8,330 nt of DNA, taken from Planctomycetota bacterium. GTDB taxonomy: Bacteria > Planctomycetota > Planctomycetia > Pirellulales > Lacipirellulaceae. The stretch lies in the NCBI GenBank assembly GCA_024278035.1, contig JAJRUA010000387.1, positions 1 through 8,330 on the forward strand, given 5' to 3'. Shown one piece after another: positions 4,873 through 8,330 of the stretch. A model generated the notes under the pieces. It was not told the origin of the DNA, did no database searches, and was given only the letters and a program-made list of their open reading frames with translations. Each line of letters begins with the position of its first letter. Positions within the stretch are counted from its first letter, which is position 1. The translations under genes were made by a program, and so were the position numbers.

Positions 4873-6288
4873 TCAAAGATCGAATATCTTCCCAGGATTA
4901 AGTAACCCCTCAGGATCAAGCGAACGCTTTACACGTTTAAGCAGGCTATAGCTGGCATCTCCCAATTGTTCGCGAAGGAATTGTTTTTTCGCTAGACCGA
5001 CGCCATGCTCGCCAGTGACGGTGCCGCCGAGTCGGAGTGTTTCAGTGACGATTTCGGCGAGCGCTTCCTCCACTCGGAGCATCTCTTCCGCGTTGCGTTC
5101 ATCGGTAAGAAACGTCGGATGGAGATTGCCATCGCCCATGTGGCCAAACACGCCGACGCGCAGGTTATGCTTCGCCGCACACTCGGTAATAAAACGAACC
5201 ATGCCGGCCAGTTCACTACGTGGAACGGTCACGTCTTCCAGAATGGTCGTCGGGCTCACTCTCGCCAGGGCTGAAAACGCCGACCGTCGTGCGGCCATCA
5301 GTTGATCGGCCTCTTCGGTTGTTTGGGCCGTCTTAATGTTCTGGGCACCCGCATCGACGAGCGCTTGCCGCATCGCTTCGGCTTCCTCTTCGACAACCGA
5401 CGCGGGGCCATCCGATTCCAGCAGCAACAGGGCCGCCGCATCGGTTGGCAGTCCGAGCGACGCGTAATCTTCCACGCAACGGATCGTCACTTGGTCAAGG
5501 AACTCAACCGTACAAGGAACGATTTTCCGGGCGATGATGTCGCTCACCGCACCAGCGGCTCCTTCCATCGTGTCAAACGTCGCGACCATGGTCCGTCGTG
5601 CCGCGGGACGTGGCAGCAACTTGAGCAATACTTCGGTCACCACGCCAAGCGTTCCTTCAGAGCCAATGAACAGATCGCGCAAACTGTAACCGGCGACATC
5701 CTTCACACAAGCATTGCCGAGCCACACCTCTTCGCCATCGGCTAGCACCACACGCAGCCCCATCACGTAGTCGCGCGTTACGCCGTACTTGAGGCCGCGT
5801 AATCCGCCCGAGTTCTCGGCGACGTTGCCGCCGATCGTCGATATTTTCTGCGATCCCGGATCGGGCGGATAGAAGAGACCGTGTTTGGCTGCCTCTTGGT
5901 CGATTCGCTGCGTGATGACACCGGGCTCGCACCGCATCGTTAGGTTGGCTCTATCGACCTCCAGGATTTTGTCGAGCGCCGTCAGGCAAAGCACCACGCC
6001 CCCTTCGATCGGCAAGCTCCCGCCGGAGAGCCCCGTGCCCGAACCGCGGGTTACGAGAGGCACATTGCGCGAGGTAATCGCTCGTACGCAGGTCGCCACT
6101 TGATCGCGTTTTTGTGGGAAGCAAACGCAGGCCGGTATTTGCTTGAGCGCCGCTGTGCCATCGAACGCATAGGGGGCCAAATCAATCGGCTCCGTCAGCA
6201 CGTTTTTCTCGCCTACGATCTCGCGCAGCTCAGTAATCAGTTTTTCGTCCGTTTGGGCATGAGAGGAGGAGCTATCGGTAGCGTTCAT
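4873..6288 (-). CDS. glcD: Glycolate oxidase FAD subunit GlcD
   Basis: This 471-residue FAD-linked oxidase of the PCMH/VAO flavoprotein family oxidises glycolate, or possibly D-lactate or another D-2-hydroxy acid. The N-terminal FAD-binding domain shows RGSGTGLSGG (81-90), YPPDPGS (140-146), TIGGNVAENSGG (151-162) and GSEGTLGVVTE (209-219). The C-terminal FAD-oxidase domain shows GHMGDGNLHP (382-391), whose two histidines are metal or substrate ligands in relatives, and TGEHGVG (425-431), ending with LLNPGKI (462-468). The length fits the family (E. coli GlcD is about 500). It is the first gene of a glcD-glcF unit; no glcE subunit is present. The ATG at 6288 is preceded by AGGA only two bases away, a poor ribosome site. 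It is divergent from the VOC gene across a 136-base gap. The oxidase class is secure; the exact substrate is inferred. Confidence 0.94.
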   Translation of the reverse strand: MNATDSSSSHAQTDEKLITELREIVGEKNVLTEPIDLAPYAFDGTAALKQIPACVCFPQKRDQVATCVRAITSRNVPLVTRGSGTGLSGGSLPIEGGVVLCLTALDKILEVDRANLTMRCEPGVITQRIDQEAAKHGLFYPPDPGSQKISTIGGNVAENSGGLRGLKYGVTRDYVMGLRVVLADGEEVWLGNACVKDVAGYSLRDLFIGSEGTLGVVTEVLLKLLPRPAARRTMVATFDTMEGAAGAVSDIIARKIVPCTVEFLDQVTIRCVEDYASLGLPTDAAALLLLESDGPASVVEEEAEAMRQALVDAGAQNIKTAQTTEEADQLMAARRSAFSALARVSPTTILEDVTVPRSELAGMVRFITECAAKHNLRVGVFGHMGDGNLHPTFLTDERNAEEMLRVEEALAEIVTETLRLGGTVTGEHGVGLAKKQFLREQLGDASYSLLKRVKRSLDPEGLLNPGKIFDL

Positions 6289-6360
6289 ATTCCTATTCTA
6301 CTGTGAGGGAAGCTTCTTCGCGACAGTCTCACGACGGGAAATTATCGACCGCCTAGTGAA

Positions 6361-6380
6361 CCGTGGCGTCTGGCCCACGG
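6361..6380. other. Small inverted repeat in the glcD/VOC divergent gap
   Basis: CCGTGG (6361-6366) and CCACGG (6375-6380) are perfect complements around an 8-base spacer, near the middle of the 136-base gap between divergently transcribed glcD and the VOC gene. It could be an operator or a hairpin. A GATAAT on the minus strand (6341-6346 region) and a TAAGAT on the plus strand (6387-6392) could be -10 boxes, but neither has a convincing -35 box. This is the only place promoters for both genes can lie. Confidence 0.3.
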
Positions 6381-6424
6381 CGCGCGTAAGATACCCGTAA
6401 CATTAGCCTCTACGGAAGAACCCC

Positions 6425-6793
6425 ATGCCCCCGCACGAAAAGCTGAACTACGTCGAGTACCACGCCCAAGACCTCCAGGCCACGAAGGCCTTCTTCACCG
6501 ACGCCTTCGGTTGGTCGTTCACGGATTACGGCCCCGACTACGCGGCTTTCACAGGCGAAGGCCTTGATGGCGGCTTTTTTAAGTCGGAGCTTTCAGCATC
6601 CACCGATCGTGGCTCGGCGCTGATTGTTTTTTACAGCGAATCGTTAGGAAAGACTCTTGAGAAAGTCGAAGCCTCCGGTGGCACGATCGTGAGGCCCATT
6701 TTTTCCTTCCCCGGCGGACGACGATTTCACTTCACCGAACCCAGCGGTAATGAGTTGGCGGTCTGGTCAGATCGTGATGCCACGGAAGAATAA
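6425..6793 (+). CDS. VOC family (glyoxalase/bleomycin resistance-fold) protein
   Basis: This 122-residue single-domain VOC protein covers two beta-alpha-beta-beta-beta modules. The first opens with KLNYVEYHAQDLQATKAFF (6-24) and FGWSF (28-32). The second runs from SALIVFYSESL (64-74) through VEASGGTIV (81-89) to RRFHFTEPSGNELAVW (99-114), the latter being the typical end of the fold. Candidate metal ligands are Glu11 or His13, His102 and Glu110, but which are used cannot be told from sequence. Such proteins include glyoxalase I, dioxygenases, isomerases and antibiotic-binding proteins; the substrate here is unknown. The start is supported by GGAAGA six to ten bases upstream. It is a single cytoplasmic gene, divergent from glcD and convergent with the dipeptidase, with 43 bases to the latter's stop. 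Confidence 0.92.
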   Translation: MPPHEKLNYVEYHAQDLQATKAFFTDAFGWSFTDYGPDYAAFTGEGLDGGFFKSELSASTDRGSALIVFYSESLGKTLEKVEASGGTIVRPIFSFPGGRRFHFTEPSGNELAVWSDRDATEE

Positions 6794-6796
6794 TTT

Positions 6797-6823
6797 GCCG
6801 TGGTCGTGACGATACGACACGGC
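6797..6823. terminator. Bidirectional terminator-like hairpin, short member of the repeat family
   Basis: GCCGTG (6797-6802), bulged G, TCGT (6804-6807), loop GACGAT, ACGACACGGC (6814-6823) make a ten-pair stem with one bulge. It fills the 43-base gap between the convergent VOC and dipeptidase genes and is followed on the plus strand by a loosely T-rich stretch. Its stem is the outer part of the 4798-4863 palindrome. It probably ends transcription from one or both sides. Confidence 0.5.
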
Positions 6824-6836
6824 TCTCTATCATTCT

Positions 6837-8126
6837 TTAGTTTGTCGCTGCCTTCTCCACGTCGCGCATCACTCGCAAGAGATTTCCGCCTAAAACGCCG
6901 CGGATTTCTTCAGCGGTGTAACCACGATCGAGTAATCCCTGGGTGATGCGAGGGTAACAGGCGACATCTTCCAGTTGATCCGGCAGGACGCTCACGCCAT
7001 CAAAATCAGAACCGATGCCAACATGCTTGATTCCCGCCACTTTGGCGATGTGGTCGATGTGGTCCAACACGTCGTGGATCGTGCCGTGCGGCATCGGGTG
7101 TTTTTCTGACCATGCGGCGGTGCGAGATCGGACTTCTTCGTCGCTAAGGCCCTGTGCCTTGAGGTCGCGGCGCATCTTGAAGATCACAGCGTAGTTCTCT
7201 GTTGCAGCAGGAACAACGAAGCCGGAGAAAAAATTGACCATCACCACTCCATCCTTCACTGGCAAAAGTCGCAGGACTTCGTCCGGTACGTTGCGTGGGT
7301 GGTCGGCTACGGCACGGGCCGAGCTATGACTAAAGATCACCGGGGCTTTGCTCATGGCAATCGCTTGTTTCATAACATCGACTGAAACGTGCGAGAGATC
7401 CACCATCATGCCCAGACGGTTCATTTCCCGAATGACCTCTTCGCCGAAGGGAGTAAGGCCACCATGCTCCGCGTCGTCGGTCGCCGAGTCAGCCCAGGGG
7501 AGCGTGTCGGAATGGGTGAGCGTCATATAACGAGCTCCCAGTTCGTAGAGTTTGCGAAGTGTGCCGAGCGATTCTTCGATGCAGTGCCCCCCTTCGACAC
7601 CGATGAGCGAGGCGATTTTCCCTTCACCGCTAATCCGCTCAATGTCATCCGCAGTGAAAGCCCGCTCCAGATCGTTGGGGTAACGATCGATCATCAGGCC
7701 GACCAGTTCGATTTGCTCGAGCGTCGTGGCAAGTGCCTGACCACTGTAAGCCGTGTCGGCAGGAACCCAAACGCTCCAAAATTGTGCGTTGAGTCCTCCT
7801 TCGCGTGCCCTGGGGAGATCGGTCTGCAGCGTCGGCTGCCGCCGAGAGATATCGAGCTTAGAAAAATCGCTGGAGCCTTGGCTCCGAATTTCCCAGGGCA
7901 TATCGTTATGCCCGTCGATCAGCAGGCAAGAATGGTGCAATTCGAGCGCCTCGTCCGAAACAACAATCGGGGGGCGTTCTTCAGTCTTACTGCACGCTCC
8001 AGAACCTTCTGAAAGTGCCAGCCTTCTTGGCCGCTGGTCCCCTCCTACAGGGTTCTGGGGCAGGCTCTTAGCTGGCAGGGCTATTCCGAGCAAAAGTAAA
8101 ATTAACAAGCAACGAGCCGCAAACAT
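6837..8126 (-). CDS. Membrane dipeptidase (peptidase family M19), secreted
   Basis: This 429-residue renal dipeptidase-type zinc hydrolase cleaves dipeptides, and in some relatives D-amino acid-containing ones. The N-terminus FAARCLLILLLLGIALPA (2-19) is a Sec signal peptide with likely cleavage near 20-23. Expected dizinc ligands are visible: His73 and Asp75 in DGHND (71-75), Glu178 in GVEGGH (176-181), His246 in DLSHVS (243-248), His267 in FSHSSARAV (265-273) and Asp374 in GIGSDFDG (370-377). The 21-residue spacing of the two single histidines matches human renal dipeptidase. The stretch between His267 and Asp374 is about 40 residues longer than in the human enzyme, as in many bacterial members. 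GGGAGAG six bases upstream supports the start. Cys44 follows a variable region and is not a lipobox. The enzyme likely acts in the periplasm or outside. No operon partner is visible. Confidence 0.95.
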   Translation of the reverse strand: MFAARCLLILLLLGIALPAKSLPQNPVGGDQRPRRLALSEGSGACSKTEERPPIVVSDEALELHHSCLLIDGHNDMPWEIRSQGSSDFSKLDISRRQPTLQTDLPRAREGGLNAQFWSVWVPADTAYSGQALATTLEQIELVGLMIDRYPNDLERAFTADDIERISGEGKIASLIGVEGGHCIEESLGTLRKLYELGARYMTLTHSDTLPWADSATDDAEHGGLTPFGEEVIREMNRLGMMVDLSHVSVDVMKQAIAMSKAPVIFSHSSARAVADHPRNVPDEVLRLLPVKDGVVMVNFFSGFVVPAATENYAVIFKMRRDLKAQGLSDEEVRSRTAAWSEKHPMPHGTIHDVLDHIDHIAKVAGIKHVGIGSDFDGVSVLPDQLEDVACYPRITQGLLDRGYTAEEIRGVLGGNLLRVMRDVEKAATN

Positions 8127-8157
8127 TCAATACTCTCCCAGTAAAAACGAATTAGAC

Positions 8158-8233
8158 GCGGATAAACGGCGGATGAACGCGGATAAGCGCGGATTAAAAT
8201 CGCGCTGTATCGGCGTAAATCCGCCTGATCCGC
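8158..8233. repeat. Phased GCGGAT direct repeats with inverted copies
   Basis: GCGGAT occurs four times at 8158, 8169, 8179 and 8189 (spacings 11, 10 and 10), and its complement ATCCGC twice at 8219 and 8228. GCGGATT (8189-8195) pairs perfectly with AATCCGC (8218-8224), and the next outer copies also pair, so a hairpin is possible. It lies about 30 bases upstream of the dipeptidase start. It may be a widespread intergenic repeat type or a protein-binding array in the dipeptidase promoter. Confidence 0.65.
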
Positions 8234-8275
8234 CCAGTATAGCTACACTGTTCCGCGTCTCATTTCCTCTTCTTT

Positions 8276-8330
8276 TTACTCTTGGCTCCAGGCCCAGCGG
8301 TAGAGGTTCCGGGCATCGACGTAACGAGCG
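8276..8330 (-). CDS. Probable C-terminal end of a gene running off the window
   Basis: Entering from the right edge on the minus strand, one frame reads ARYVDARNLYRWAWSQE and stops at TAA (8276-8278). Its third codon positions are mostly G/C and its content is protein-like. A second frame reads to a TGA at 8260-8262 and ends in a basic tail, GAKSKKKRK, which is also a plausible protein end. Only one can be coding and about 55-70 bases do not decide it. I favour the first. No function can be assigned. Confidence 0.35.
   Translation of the reverse strand, partial: ARYVDARNLYRWAWSQE

Noticed and set aside
5302..5745. 147-residue plus-strand frame opposite glcD
   Set aside because: It is a shadow frame opposite a clear FAD oxidase; no independent evidence of coding.
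7389..8012. 207-residue plus-strand frame inside the dipeptidase region
   Set aside because: It is antisense to a fully conserved M19 dipeptidase with all metal ligands, and its translation resembles no domain.

Overview
This window looks like bacterial chromosome from a planctomycete, most likely in or near the Pirellulales. That placement is inference. It rests on moderately high GC, mostly weak ribosome binding sites, an HTTM membrane protein paired with a small single-pass partner, a divergent IS66-type transposase remnant ending in a PLHNN motif, and abundant palindromic intergenic repeats. No rRNA or other phylogenetic marker is present to confirm it.

Layout. Positions 109-1760 (+) hold a two-gene translationally coupled unit: a 229-residue single-pass membrane protein of unknown function and a 321-residue HTTM protein related to vitamin K-dependent gamma-carboxylase. 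Positions 1761-2503 carry no intact gene. They hold two broken transposase remnants from different families, facing each other: IS66-type on the minus strand and ISAs1-type on the plus strand. These end at the 3' side of a tRNA-Ser(CGA) gene (2504-2585, -), which has a recognisable promoter. Positions 2586-2954 are non-coding and contain a set of nested complementary segments that could fold as a structured RNA or leader. They precede a 126-residue protein I do not recognise (2955-3335, +).

Positions 3413-6288 (-) encode a two-subunit glycolate oxidase-type enzyme: the flavoprotein GlcD is transcribed first, then the iron-sulfur subunit GlcF. No glcE lies between them; instead the gap holds a nearly perfect 25-base-arm palindrome. 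A small VOC-fold protein (6425-6793, +) is divergent from glcD. A secreted M19 membrane dipeptidase (6837-8126, -) is convergent with the VOC gene. The right end has helically phased GCGGAT repeats and the probable last codons of another minus-strand gene.

How the genes work together. GlcD and GlcF should form a membrane-associated complex that oxidises glycolate or a related D-2-hydroxy acid and passes electrons toward quinone. The HTTM protein and its partner probably act as a pair in the membrane. The other genes have no obvious pathway link. The most unusual material is outside the genes: the hairpin repeat family found in three gene-end gaps, the putative structured RNA, and the tRNA with an atypical core. 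I see no clearly new multi-gene system such as a defence, biosynthetic or CRISPR locus.
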